Source of the DNA: Sinobaca qinghaiensis
GTDB taxonomy: Bacteria; Bacillota; Bacilli; Bacillales; Marinococcaceae
Assembly (NCBI RefSeq): GCF_003610495.1
Contig: NZ_RAPK01000008.1
Location: 414,138-478,137, forward strand
Direction of reading: 5' to 3'
DNA: 64,000 nt
Position 1 is the first letter of the stretch; every line of letters begins with the position of its first letter. This document shows positions 8,583-17,292 of the stretch, one piece after another. Made by a program: the position numbers and the translations under genes. The notes under the pieces are model-generated. The model was given only the letters and a program-made list of their open reading frames with translations. It searched no databases and was not told the DNA's origin.

Positions 8583-9731
8583 TCATTCATAGGCTTTTAA
8601 AAACAAGGCTTCTACATCCTGCAGCGTTACGTCCCGCGGATTGGTTACCATGCACGCATCTTCAAGGGCAGTTTCAGCCATTTTGTGAAAATCAGGGTTG
8701 TTCAGTCCGACTTCTTTTAACGTTTTGGGAGCACCGATGTCACCCGCAAGTGAACGCAGGGCCCGAATGCCAAACCTCCCTTTTTCCATCTCATTTTCTG
8801 TAGAGCCGGCAGCTCCCAGGATATCCCCTATCTCTGCAAAGCGCGAAGGAGAGGCGATCAGGTTAAATTCCATCACATGGGGAAGCAGAATGCTATTAAT
8901 TTCTCCATGAGGGAGCTCATAGCGTCCCCCTATCGCATGGGACATGGCGTGAACCGCTCCGAGTATCGCATTGGAGAAGGCAAGGCCAGCCTGCATACTG
9001 GCCATAGCCATGGAGCGCTTGGCTTCCAGATTGGTGTGGGATGCAGTAGAAGGCCGTAAATTAGCTGCGGCCAGCTTGAGAGCGTTCAGTGCATGTACAT
9101 CCGTGAGCGGTGTGGCTGCTACGCTGACATATGCTTCAATCGCATGGGAAATCGCATCCAGTCCGGTAGCTGCTGTCAGCAGATGATCCTTCGTCATCAA
9201 TACAAAAGGATCCACAATCGCAATATCCGGAACAAGGGATTTGGAGACGATCGTCATTTTCTTTTTGCGTTTAGGATCAATAATAATCGAAAACTGGGAG
9301 ACTTCAGATCCCGATCCGGCAGTGGTCGGTACCATTATCGTCGGCGGCAGAGGGCTGTGAATACGATCCACTCCTTCATAGTCTTCGATGGCCCCTCCGT
9401 TGCTTACGATAATGGCCACTGCTTTTGCTACATCGAGCGCGCTTCCGCCTCCAACTCCGAGCACGGCATCGCATTTTTCTTCTCTGTATAAAGCAGCCCC
9501 ATTTATTACCTGGTCCGTACCTGGATTTGTAGTCACTTTTTCATACAAGGTATGAGCAAGTCCCGTTTCTTTTAAGTTGTTAACAGCCTGTTCCGTCCAC
9601 CCGGCAGCCTTTACGCCCGGATCACTGACTACGAGAATGCGCTGAGCCCCCAGCCGGAGAAAACTTTCTCCAATTTGATGAATCGCATGATCTCCAAATA
9701 TGATTTCCGGTGCCATGAATTTTGTAATCAT
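8583..9731 (-). CDS. Iron-containing alcohol dehydrogenase
   Basis: 382 residues, typical of the group III family. The NAD(P)-binding loop is GVGGGSALDVAKA near residue 95. Metal ligands are in GLDAISHAIEAY and in AVHAMSHAIGGRYELPHGE. It oxidises or reduces a short alcohol or lactaldehyde-like substrate; the exact one cannot be told. It is the first gene of the operon with the kinase and sigma-54 regulator, and its product may be the target pathway those proteins watch. No sigma-54 promoter is visible upstream; a TATACT -10-like element lies near 9774. Confidence 0.9.
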   Translation of the reverse strand: MITKFMAPEIIFGDHAIHQIGESFLRLGAQRILVVSDPGVKAAGWTEQAVNNLKETGLAHTLYEKVTTNPGTDQVINGAALYREEKCDAVLGVGGGSALDVAKAVAIIVSNGGAIEDYEGVDRIHSPLPPTIMVPTTAGSGSEVSQFSIIIDPKRKKKMTIVSKSLVPDIAIVDPFVLMTKDHLLTAATGLDAISHAIEAYVSVAATPLTDVHALNALKLAAANLRPSTASHTNLEAKRSMAMASMQAGLAFSNAILGAVHAMSHAIGGRYELPHGEINSILLPHVMEFNLIASPSRFAEIGDILGAAGSTENEMEKGRFGIRALRSLAGDIGAPKTLKEVGLNNPDFHKMAETALEDACMVTNPRDVTLQDVEALFLKAYE

Positions 9732-9824
9732 TGGTTCACCTCATCCGCTTTTATGAATGCGCTTTTATATGTAGTATACCACCGGTTCTGGTTTTCTATT
9801 CTGTTCGATTAAAATCACCCATAC

Positions 9825-9850
9825 AAAAAAGCCTCCTATAAAAGGAGGCT
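9825..9850 (-). terminator. Terminator of the YhgE-like gene
   Basis: Stem AGCCTCCT/AGGAGGCT (9830-9850) with T residues after it on the minus strand. Confidence 0.85.
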
Positions 9851-9854
9851 CTTT

Positions 9855-12821
9855 CTATGAGGAAGAAGAAACCGGCTCCGGCTCATATCTCTTTGCTTTC
9901 CATGTGAAATAGAAAATCGAGGCAGTATGAAAAATGACAAATATTCCTGTTAGGATAAGCAGCTCTGTTGTAATGGACCCGCCAAGAAATATAGCTTCAC
10001 GATATGCAGAAACTGTATAAGTCATTGGAAGAAACGGATTAATCTGCTGGAAGAAATGGTTCAGCAGTTCTACCGGCATAGTTCCTCCTGCGGCTACGAG
10101 CTGCAGAATCATTAGAATCAACACAATAAATCGACCGGGATTTCCAAAAACGACGGCAAAAAACTGCACAATTGCCATAAAAGCAAGTGCCGATACTACC
10201 GCAGTTAAAAAGACCAGACCCGTGCTTTGAACATCAACTCCCATCCATAAGACAACACCTGCCATTACTACTGCCTGTAAAATGGATACCGGCAGCAGGA
10301 TGGAAAATTTACTTAACCACCATGCAATACCTGAGCTCGGTAATGTTTCGGGCTGTTTCACCGGGTACAATAAGCAGAAAATGACACTTCCGAGAAACAA
10401 AGCCACCGCCATCATATACGGCGCCATCGCATGGCCATAGTTTGGCACAGATGATAACTCATGCTCTCCTAAAAGAAGCGGACTGGAAAACATATCGCTG
10501 TTTTCATTTCCGGTGCCGACTGCCCTTATATCACCGGCTCCGTCTGCAAGCTCTCCGGACAGATCCCCTGCTCCATTAACCAACGAGCCGGCTCCTTCCT
10601 GCAGCTCATCTGTGCCGGATGCAAGATCAACGGATCCGTCCTGTAAATCAACAAGTCCTGTATTTAACGATTGAAGGGCTTGTTGGAGCTGCGGCAGGCC
10701 TTCTGTTAATGATCCCGCACCTTTATTTAGATCGCTGCCGCTGGAAGCAAGTGCACGGCCTCCTTCTGTAAGCTCTCCTCCGCTTCCTGCAAGCTCCGCT
10801 GATCCTTCCGCGAGACCTTCTCCGTTATCTTCAAACGCCTGTGCACCTTCTGATAAACCGGCGGATTGGCCGGCAAGCTGTCGGGATCCTTCCGCAAGCT
10901 CTGCTGACGCTTCTGTTATTTGATCTGCACCGGTTAAAAGAGCATTTGACTGACTTGTCAGGCTGCCAGCTCCCTCCGCAAGCGTCTGCGCCCCCTCGTC
11001 CAGCTTCTCTACTCCCTGCGTGTAATCTTCCAGACTTCCCTGAAGCACAGAGGCACCATCCGACAATTCATCCAGCCCTTCACTTAATTCTTCTGTACTG
11101 GAAGCTAATGCAGTGACCTTGTCAAAAGAGGCGTCCCCGGAAATATCCGGCAGAATCGTTGTAATCTGCGAAACCAAAGAACTGTTTTCTGTCATAGAAA
11201 GTATTTGATTTTGACTTCTTTCTAAAGCCTCTGCGGCTTCCAGCCCTGATGCTGCTGCTTCGGCGGCACCAGATGTTTCAGGAGCAGACAATGCGTCCAA
11301 TGCTGCCGCCATTTGCTGCACCGCTTCGGTTACTTCATCTTTATTTAGAGACGACTGGCTTGTTTCTGTATTCTCCGCTTCCTGAAGCAGTATCTGTTCC
11401 TGTTCTTCAGTCAAATCAGCCGATGTATTGTTTATCAGGCTTGCCACCTGTTCCGGAGCGGAAGAGGATGAATCGGACGCTTCCAGACGATCCACAGCAT
11501 CGGAAAGCACCAGAAGCGCTTCTTCCGCTTCTGCTTTTCCTTCTATATCTGTGCTGCTGTTTTTTTGATCTGCTATTGAACGCAGCGTTTCCGTCAGCTG
11601 GTCTGCTTCTTTGGAGGAGGACCCGGCTTCCTGTCTAATATCTTTCATAACATCATCTACAGCTGCTTCTACAGAAGAAGAATCTATATTTGATAAAGCT
11701 TCTGCTTCTGAGGCAGCAGCCTGCACCTCTTCATTTAAGGCACGCATTCCGGGTGCTGCTTCCTGCAGTCCGTCCGCCAGCGCCCGGCTTCCGCTAGTCA
11801 GCTCGTCATTATAAGCTGCTAGTTCCTGCGTTCCTTCCCGCTGCTGAATCAGCCCGGCTTCCAGCTCTTCCGTACCACTTGTGTACTGCTCCAGACCATT
11901 TCCCAGCTCCTGTGTACCAGAAGAAAAAGATTGAATTCCTCTGTCCAGCTCATTTACTCCGGCAGTGTACTGCTGCACCCCACTGTTTAAATTTCCGGCT
12001 GCTCCTGTGTACTTTTGTACTCCGGTATCCAGGCTGCCGGCACCTTGCACATATTGTTGAATACCCTCATTCAAATCGCCGGCGCTGCTCGTATACGCAT
12101 GCACACCTTCATTTAATTCTTCAGCACCGTCTGCTGCACTACTCATGTTTCGTTCAATATTGCCGCTTCCGTCCGCCGCTTCTTCTAGTCCATCACGAAA
12201 TGTCAAAGTGCTGTCAGACAAAACAGCTAAATTACTTTCCAGCTCTTCATTTCCTTTTTTTAATTCCCCTGCACCATCGGAACCATCCTGAAGACCTTCT
12301 TCAATATCACCGAGCTGGGTCAGCATAGCCTGTGCATATTCCCCTGTTACGCTGTCTGCGATTTCTTCATACAGCCCTTCGGCAGCCTGTTCACTTATCT
12401 GCCCGGCTGTATAATTCATACCGGGGTTCGTATAGTAATCAAGTTCCATCTTTTCAGGATGCTCATCAAAAACGGTGGCCGCATGTTCCGAGAAGTTCCC
12501 GGGAATGACGACGGCCATGTAATAATCACCGTCTTTCACTCCCTGCCTGGCTTGTTTTTCGCTCGTAAATGTCCAGTTCAGTTCATCGTTTTTTTTTAAG
12601 TTGGCGATCGTTTCGTCCCCAATGTTCAAGGTTTCCCCTTCATAATCGGCCGGCTTGTCTTCGTTGGCGACAGCGACTGGCAGCTGGTCTGCATTTCCAT
12701 ATGGGTCCCATGCCCCCCTCAAGAAGATGCCGGCATAAATAAGAGGTATAAGAATAACAGCAAACACTACTATCCTCATTTTTCGGTTATGCATTAAATG
12801 TTTCCATTCCGCTTTTATCAT
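9855..12821 (-). CDS. YhgE/Pip family membrane protein with a very long extracytoplasmic repeat region
   Basis: 988 residues from the ATG at 12821 (MIKAEWKHLMHNRKMR), directly followed by one membrane helix, as in the YhgE/Pip N-terminal domain (GIFLRGAWDPYGN, PVAVANEDKPADY). The C-terminus has five or so membrane helices (from about residue 790), as in ABC-2-type permeases. Between them lies a large region of roughly 11-14-residue units such as LNSGVQQYTAG and ELAEGSRQLAGQ. The family includes the phage-receptor-like Pip and ESX/type VII-associated proteins. It is larger than the 775-residue B. subtilis YhgE. It follows the Rrf2 regulator by two bases, forming a two-gene operon. A start further upstream would overlap the regulator gene. 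Confidence 0.85.
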   Translation of the reverse strand: MIKAEWKHLMHNRKMRIVVFAVILIPLIYAGIFLRGAWDPYGNADQLPVAVANEDKPADYEGETLNIGDETIANLKKNDELNWTFTSEKQARQGVKDGDYYMAVVIPGNFSEHAATVFDEHPEKMELDYYTNPGMNYTAGQISEQAAEGLYEEIADSVTGEYAQAMLTQLGDIEEGLQDGSDGAGELKKGNEELESNLAVLSDSTLTFRDGLEEAADGSGNIERNMSSAADGAEELNEGVHAYTSSAGDLNEGIQQYVQGAGSLDTGVQKYTGAAGNLNSGVQQYTAGVNELDRGIQSFSSGTQELGNGLEQYTSGTEELEAGLIQQREGTQELAAYNDELTSGSRALADGLQEAAPGMRALNEEVQAAASEAEALSNIDSSSVEAAVDDVMKDIRQEAGSSSKEADQLTETLRSIADQKNSSTDIEGKAEAEEALLVLSDAVDRLEASDSSSSAPEQVASLINNTSADLTEEQEQILLQEAENTETSQSSLNKDEVTEAVQQMAAALDALSAPETSGAAEAAASGLEAAEALERSQNQILSMTENSSLVSQITTILPDISGDASFDKVTALASSTEELSEGLDELSDGASVLQGSLEDYTQGVEKLDEGAQTLAEGAGSLTSQSNALLTGADQITEASAELAEGSRQLAGQSAGLSEGAQAFEDNGEGLAEGSAELAGSGGELTEGGRALASSGSDLNKGAGSLTEGLPQLQQALQSLNTGLVDLQDGSVDLASGTDELQEGAGSLVNGAGDLSGELADGAGDIRAVGTGNENSDMFSSPLLLGEHELSSVPNYGHAMAPYMMAVALFLGSVIFCLLYPVKQPETLPSSGIAWWLSKFSILLPVSILQAVVMAGVVLWMGVDVQSTGLVFLTAVVSALAFMAIVQFFAVVFGNPGRFIVLILMILQLVAAGGTMPVELLNHFFQQINPFLPMTYTVSAYREAIFLGGSITTELLILTGIFVIFHTASIFYFTWKAKRYEPEPVSSSS

Positions 12822-12823
12822 GT

Positions 12824-13348
12824 TCACTCTATCTCGTCTCCTAATTGCATCTTCCGGCGCAGTGCCTGAATTTCCTGTCTTTCCGGTTTTTGGTTCCAAT
12901 CAACCACTCTAAACTGAGCCGTTCCGATAATTTCTTTAAGTACATCTGCTACAGTTACTTTCCTTAAGGTGGAAAAATAATTTTCCTGTGCTTCAGCAAA
13001 GATGTCTTTAAGCATTGCTTCCCCTTGGGGAGCTACTTCCGATTCCGGAAAAGCCTGGGGGATCAACCCGTTCAGCTCTATAAAAGGACCACTTTCTTCA
13101 ATTGCTACGAACACATCATATATCGTTATTTCATTCGGCGGCCGCGTCAATTTTATTCCTCCCTGGTTTCCCGGTACAGAAACAATAAGTTGATGCACTA
13201 CCAGTTTTCTTAACATTTTTTTCAAATAGGAAGGCGACACCTGCAGCTTGGCACTGATTACATCACTGCTGACTAATTTATGCTCTTCCTGTGTAGAAAT
13301 CATAGCCAGAATGCAGGCGGCTTGTTCTACTCCCATTTTCATTTTCAC
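12824..13348 (-). CDS. Rrf2 family transcriptional regulator
   Basis: About 174 residues with an Rrf2-type winged helix at the N-terminus (GVEQAACILAMIS, then VSSDVISAKLQVSPSYLKKMLRKL and the wing GNQGGIKLTR). The three cysteines that bind an iron-sulfur cluster in IscR/NsrR are absent, as in the YwnA-like subgroup, so it probably senses something else. Start: the ATG at 13357 touches the AAAAGGGG ribosome site, so I prefer GTG at 13348, nine bases away. It is co-transcribed with the YhgE-like gene. A perfect palindrome in its promoter suggests autorepression. Confidence 0.85.
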   Translation of the reverse strand: MKMKMGVEQAACILAMISTQEEHKLVSSDVISAKLQVSPSYLKKMLRKLVVHQLIVSVPGNQGGIKLTRPPNEITIYDVFVAIEESGPFIELNGLIPQAFPESEVAPQGEAMLKDIFAEAQENYFSTLRKVTVADVLKEIIGTAQFRVVDWNQKPERQEIQALRRKMQLGDEIE

Positions 13349-13376
13349 GGCATTCATCCCCTTTTATTATAGATGT

Positions 13377-13406
13377 ATTATATCCATAATGGATATAAAT
13401 TGTCCA
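13377..13406 (-). promoter_or_regulatory. Promoter with an embedded palindromic operator
   Basis: On the minus strand, TGGACA (13401-13406), an 18-base spacer, and TATAAT (13377-13382). A perfect inverted repeat TTATATCCAT-N1-ATGGATATAA (13378-13398) fills the spacer and the -10 box, the place for a repressor. It most likely binds the Rrf2 protein encoded just downstream. Confidence 0.75.
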
Positions 13407-13541
13407 CAAAAAATGCAAACATAACTTTTTTTTACATAAATCTTTTTAATAGTAAAAAAAGCTGAAAAGTGATATATTCAACTCCGTATGACGGTAGATA
13501 AATTTATAATCAGGCACAAGCAGTGAAGGGAGTTGCCGCAC

Positions 13542-14399
13542 ATGCCTAATGAATATAATCTGCATTCTTCTGATTTCACTTCACTGAAGTCTGTCTCGCA
13601 GAAAATATTTCGCATTATAAGTAAACGGTTAAATGTAAATACAGCTTACGTGGCTCTGCGCGGAGATAAAGAAATGACCGCTCTTAGTTCCTATAACGCA
13701 AAAGACCTTATCGTACCCGAAGGATACTCATTGGATCATTCTGATTCATACTGCCAGATGGTTTTATCTGAGAATACTCATTCTTTTTACACAAACAATG
13801 TGAATGAGGAAAGCGTCATGAGACATCTAAATATTACGGATGATTTTAAGGTGAAAGGCTTTCTGGGAGTTACTCTTTTTGATCTGGAAGGAAATGTATT
13901 CGGCACCCTTTGTGTAATGGACAAAGAAAAAGAAAATTTTACCGAGGAAGATGTGCAGTATTTAGAAGCCATGGCAGAGGTTCTTTCACATATTATTGAA
14001 CTCGATCGTACTAAATTTAATATGGGGTTTCTAAACGTGCCTATTATCCCTATTACGAAGGGCATTTCCATCCTTAGTATTCAAGGTATTGTAGATGAGC
14101 ATCGTGCAGACAAAATCACCCAGTCCGTTTTACACTACGGCGCCTCTCATAACATTAACTATTTTATTATTGATTTATCCGGTTTGATCATACTGGATGG
14201 TATTTTCCCCCAAGTCTTGATTGACCTTGTTAAATCACTTAAATTGATGGGGATCGAAGCCATTCTTACCGGTATTTCACCCGACTTCGCCCAAAACCAG
14301 GCAGGAGCCGTGTCGCTGCTGCAGTTAAATATCAAGATTGTGCACAGTCTGGAAACCGCTCTAAAGTATATAGGGTTTACTCTTTCTGAACACAAATAA
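13542..14399 (+). CDS. GAF-STAS protein, RsbR-like
   Basis: 285 residues. The N-terminal GAF domain (about 10-155) has the typical GFLGVTLFDLEGNVFGTLCVMD strand pattern; a STAS domain (about 170-280) follows. This is the architecture of RsbR-type stressosome proteins with a GAF sensor. In canonical RsbR STAS domains a phosphorylated threonine follows the VD of SGVxxVDT; here the sequence is DLSGLIILDG, so the residue is glycine. The second phospho-threonine position (AQT) reads AQN. It may be a non-phosphorylatable variant. Start ATG at 13542, nine bases from AAGGGAG; a TTG at 13533 touches the ribosome site and is unlikely. Monocistronic. Confidence 0.82.
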   Translation: MPNEYNLHSSDFTSLKSVSQKIFRIISKRLNVNTAYVALRGDKEMTALSSYNAKDLIVPEGYSLDHSDSYCQMVLSENTHSFYTNNVNEESVMRHLNITDDFKVKGFLGVTLFDLEGNVFGTLCVMDKEKENFTEEDVQYLEAMAEVLSHIIELDRTKFNMGFLNVPIIPITKGISILSIQGIVDEHRADKITQSVLHYGASHNINYFIIDLSGLIILDGIFPQVLIDLVKSLKLMGIEAILTGISPDFAQNQAGAVSLLQLNIKIVHSLETALKYIGFTLSEHK

Positions 14400-14423
14400 A
14401 GCCGGGGCAGCTGCCCCGGCTTT
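14398..14423. terminator. Terminator between converging genes
   Basis: Stem AAAGCCGGGGCAG/CTGCCCCGGCTTT, perfect over 13 bp and overlapping the last codon of the GAF-STAS gene. Confidence 0.85.
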
Positions 14424-14424
14424 A

Positions 14425-15339
14425 TTATGTTGAAAACAAATCAGCAGTAAATGCCTGAATATGCTTATGCGTCACATCCGGCTGTTCTTCCGGCACGTAA
14501 TGGCCGCAGTCTTTTACTTCTTCAGCCATTACGATAGAGTTTGCTTTTTGTTTCCAAATGTCCACTACCGGCTGTCCGGCTAGATTTCCTGAATCGCCCC
14601 AGAGCAGCATTACCGGCACTTCTACCCTTTCTTTGTTCTGCTGTTTATCTCTATACTTAGGCAGATCCACCCGATAGGAGGCCCGGTAGTCGTTTAGAGC
14701 GGCCTGCACGGATCCTTTTTTCTGCCAGGTTCGAAGGTATTCCTCCCAGGCCCCGTCCGCTTTAAAAGCCTCCATTAGATGAGGAGAGCGCTTAAAGAAA
14801 AATTCCAGATATACCTCTTCTTTGCCTTCAATTAAAGCTTCCGGCACGTCCGGTACTACTTGAAATATCCAGTGCCAGTATTTTTCAGCGGCTTCGCCGG
14901 CGGTAAGGTGATCATAAATATATTCCAGAGGCAGAATGTCTATCAGGCCAACCCCTGCAAGTTTTTCCGGATAGTCCAAAGCATACCTTCTTGCGATTCT
15001 CGCTCCCCGGTCATGGCCGATCATCGCTATATGTTCAAGCTCCAGCAGCTGCACCAGCCCATGGACGTCCGCAGCCATCTGCTCGTTATCATACGCACCG
15101 ATTCCTTCCGGCCTGCTCGAATCACCGTAGCCGCGAAGATCCAGAGCCAGCACATAATGATCTTCGGCAAGTTTTGGAATGAGGTCTCTCCAAATCAGCC
15201 AGCTCTGTGGAAATCCATGAAGCAGCAGTACAGGCTTTGCTGTATTGGTACCAGCCTGTACATAATGAACCGTAATTCCATTTACTTCTGCATATTGGTG
15301 ATCCCATTCTTCTGCCGCATATTTTTTCGTCTGGGACAT
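14425..15339 (-). CDS. Alpha/beta hydrolase, epoxide hydrolase/haloalkane dehalogenase type
   Basis: 304 residues. The oxyanion motif is LLHGFPQSW near residue 40. The nucleophile elbow is GHDRGAR near 109, with aspartate as nucleophile, which separates this branch from serine esterases. The catalytic histidine is in KDCGHYVPEEQP near 281. A cap domain with aromatic residues follows residue 135. It probably hydrolyses epoxides or a similar ester-forming substrate. It is cytoplasmic and lies 12 bases downstream of yedK on the same strand, likely co-transcribed. AGGAGG is near the ATG. Confidence 0.88.
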   Translation of the reverse strand: MSQTKKYAAEEWDHQYAEVNGITVHYVQAGTNTAKPVLLLHGFPQSWLIWRDLIPKLAEDHYVLALDLRGYGDSSRPEGIGAYDNEQMAADVHGLVQLLELEHIAMIGHDRGARIARRYALDYPEKLAGVGLIDILPLEYIYDHLTAGEAAEKYWHWIFQVVPDVPEALIEGKEEVYLEFFFKRSPHLMEAFKADGAWEEYLRTWQKKGSVQAALNDYRASYRVDLPKYRDKQQNKERVEVPVMLLWGDSGNLAGQPVVDIWKQKANSIVMAEEVKDCGHYVPEEQPDVTHKHIQAFTADLFST

Positions 15340-15350
15340 AGGGAGCCTCC

Positions 15351-16004
15351 TTAATGTTTTTCTAATAGTTCAGGGGTGTTATTTTTAGGGCTGTTAACGT
15401 CCCGGCTGACGGGATAAGCTGTCATCTGCCCACTCTCAAAAGGCTCCAGCATGGCTTTTACTTCTGTTTTGGAAGTGTTGGGATGCAGCCAGGCCTCCCT
15501 CCGGTTTTTTGGAATAATAACCGGCATGCGGTGATGAAGATCCTGCATTAATTCATTTGCTTCTGTAGTAATAATCGTACAGGAAGTAATGGTCTCTTCC
15601 TCCCCTTCCCATCTGTCCCAAAGGCCGGCAAATGTAAAAATCTGTTCTTCATTCAGCATAATCCGGTACGGCTGTTTTTCTTTGCCTTCTTTTTTCCATT
15701 CATAAAAGCTGTCAGCTACTACAAGGCAGCGTCTCCTCTCCAGCAGCTTTTTAAAAGAAGGCTTTTCATCTACTGTTTCTGCTCTGGCATTAATCATTTT
15801 ATGGCCCACCGAAGGGTCTTTGGACCAGGATGGGACAAGTCCCCACTTCAAAAAGCCTGCTTTCGTCTGCTCCTGATTCGAAGCAATCGTCAGCACAAAC
15901 TGGGTGGGAGCTACATTATAATTTGGAGATATGTCAGGAATCTCCACCCCTGTTTCCTGTTCAATGGCTGTGGCTGAAGAATATAACGTAAATCTGCCGC
16001 ACAA
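15351..16004 (-). CDS. yedK: Abasic-site crosslinking protein YedK/HMCES (SRAP)
   Basis: 217 residues starting MCGRFTLY. Cys2 forms the covalent link to abasic sites in single-stranded DNA, so the start has to be right before it. The frame opens at a GTG at 16013, but TTG at 16004 puts Cys at position 2 and lies about seven bases from AGAGGTGAT, so I chose TTG. Other SRAP landmarks are SPNYNVAPTQ, LKWGLVPSW, INARAETV, ADSFYEWKK and the HHRMPVII histidine. It protects replication forks by shielding abasic sites. It is probably co-transcribed with the hydrolase gene downstream. Confidence 0.92.
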   Translation of the reverse strand: MCGRFTLYSSATAIEQETGVEIPDISPNYNVAPTQFVLTIASNQEQTKAGFLKWGLVPSWSKDPSVGHKMINARAETVDEKPSFKKLLERRRCLVVADSFYEWKKEGKEKQPYRIMLNEEQIFTFAGLWDRWEGEEETITSCTIITTEANELMQDLHHRMPVIIPKNRREAWLHPNTSKTEVKAMLEPFESGQMTAYPVSRDVNSPKNNTPELLEKH

Positions 16005-16126
16005 TGCTATCACCTCTTTTTCTGCTTCTATACCCTTTTTTTCAAAAGCATATCCACCGTTCAGCGGTTAAAGCCTTTCAAAAAAGGTTATGGAAAAGAA
16101 AGAGTCTTATACAAGGGGGGCTTTTC

Positions 16127-16852
16127 ATGTGGTGGGCTGAATTTAATCATGATGGACCGGGATTTGTTCCATTTGGTCCTGCGCATCTGCTCGTGTTTGC
16201 AGTCGTTATTTTAAGCTGCGCGTGCCTTCTTATTTGGCGACGGCCGCTGCGGCGTTCGCAGGCATTTCAGAAAACGTTTTGCTGGACAGCTGCCGCTTTT
16301 CTTTTGCTGGCCGAAGTATGGCTTCATACCTGGTATGTTTTAGAGGGCGTTTGGAACATTCGGTTTGCCCTTCCATTAAAGTTAAGCAGCTTTGCCTGGA
16401 TGGCTGTTGTCGCTATGCTTCTTATAAAACGACCTTCCTTTTGGACTGCTTTTGCTTTTTACGCCGGCATGACGAGTGCTTTTCTAACATTAATTTTTCC
16501 GGATGTAGATGATTATGGCTTCCCCCACCTCCGCTTTCTGCATTTCTTTATGACCCATGGACTTTTGATTATAGCGGTATTCTACAAGCTCATTATTGAA
16601 AGAGCACCGGTAACATTTCGTTCTCTTTTTGCTGTATGGCTCGTAATGAATGTGCTTGCGGCATTTGTCTTTCTCGTCAATTCGCTCACAGGCGGAAACT
16701 ATATGTATTTAATGGAAAAACCGCCGTCACCGACGCCTTTTGATCTGCTCGGGGAATGGCCTTATTATCTTATTGCTCTGCAGCCTCTGGCAGTTGGACT
16801 TTTCATTCTGATGTACTTGTTTTACTACTACGCTGTAAAACGTTGGCAGTAG
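16127..16852 (+). CDS. TIGR02206/YwaF family membrane protein
   Basis: 241 residues with about seven membrane helices. The start MWWAEFNHDGPGFVPFGPAH and the motif HTWYVLEGVW fit the YwaF/TIGR02206 family of integral membrane proteins of unknown function, as does the late GGNYMYLMEKP(P) loop. The ATG at 16127 has AAGGGGGG upstream. The open frame extends much further upstream, but into the promoter region of yedK. It is a single gene. Confidence 0.85.
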   Translation: MWWAEFNHDGPGFVPFGPAHLLVFAVVILSCACLLIWRRPLRRSQAFQKTFCWTAAAFLLLAEVWLHTWYVLEGVWNIRFALPLKLSSFAWMAVVAMLLIKRPSFWTAFAFYAGMTSAFLTLIFPDVDDYGFPHLRFLHFFMTHGLLIIAVFYKLIIERAPVTFRSLFAVWLVMNVLAAFVFLVNSLTGGNYMYLMEKPPSPTPFDLLGEWPYYLIALQPLAVGLFILMYLFYYYAVKRWQ

Positions 16853-16859
16853 ATCCTTA

Positions 16860-17063
16860 TTAGGAAAAAACTGCCAGGCTGGCGGCAATACCTACAAGGA
16901 TAACCAGTACAGGCAGAATAATAATATACAGCACCAGCATATTAGAAGTACTTTGGCCGGCATCGTACTTTTTATCTTCTTCATCCGTTACTTTTGTTAA
17001 GCCCAGCGTGATTCCCGTGGCAGCAATTCCTATAAGAATAATCAATACAACAGCCACATTCAT
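16860..17063 (-). CDS. Small two-helix membrane protein
   Basis: 67 residues from the ATG at 17063, preceded by AGAGGAGA. Two hydrophobic helices (residues 2-22 and about 41-65) flank a short charged loop, DEEDKKYDAGQSTSN. Nothing identifies a family. The clean ribosome site and the position between two genes make it plausible. It converges on the TIGR02206 gene with a gap of seven bases. Confidence 0.55.
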   Translation of the reverse strand: MNVAVVLIILIGIAATGITLGLTKVTDEEDKKYDAGQSTSNMLVLYIIILPVLVILVGIAASLAVFS

Positions 17064-17227
17064 ATCCGGCTTTCTCCTCTCCGTTACCATTCTTCTCTAT
17101 ACAGATTTCGCCTTTTCTATCTATATCCCTGCCGGGGAAACCTTTAGCTTCCCTATATGTTTATGATAAGATTAATTTACAATTTATTCTATAAATAGGA
17201 AAATATTTTTATTATAACAAGGCTCAA

Positions 17228-17267
17228 ACATCCGGGGTGCCGGTATAGACGCGGATGTGCTCCGGCA
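17228..17267 (+). promoter_or_regulatory. Leader with two interleaved, mutually exclusive hairpins
   Basis: ACATCCG (17228-17234) pairs with CGGATGT (17252-17258), while TGCCGG (17238-17243) pairs with CCGGCA (17262-17267) followed by TTTTT. The stems interleave, so they form either a pseudoknot or an antiterminator/terminator choice just before the gene at 17293. Confidence 0.4.
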
Positions 17268-17292
17268 TTTTTCACTGTAGCGAGGTGTCTTT

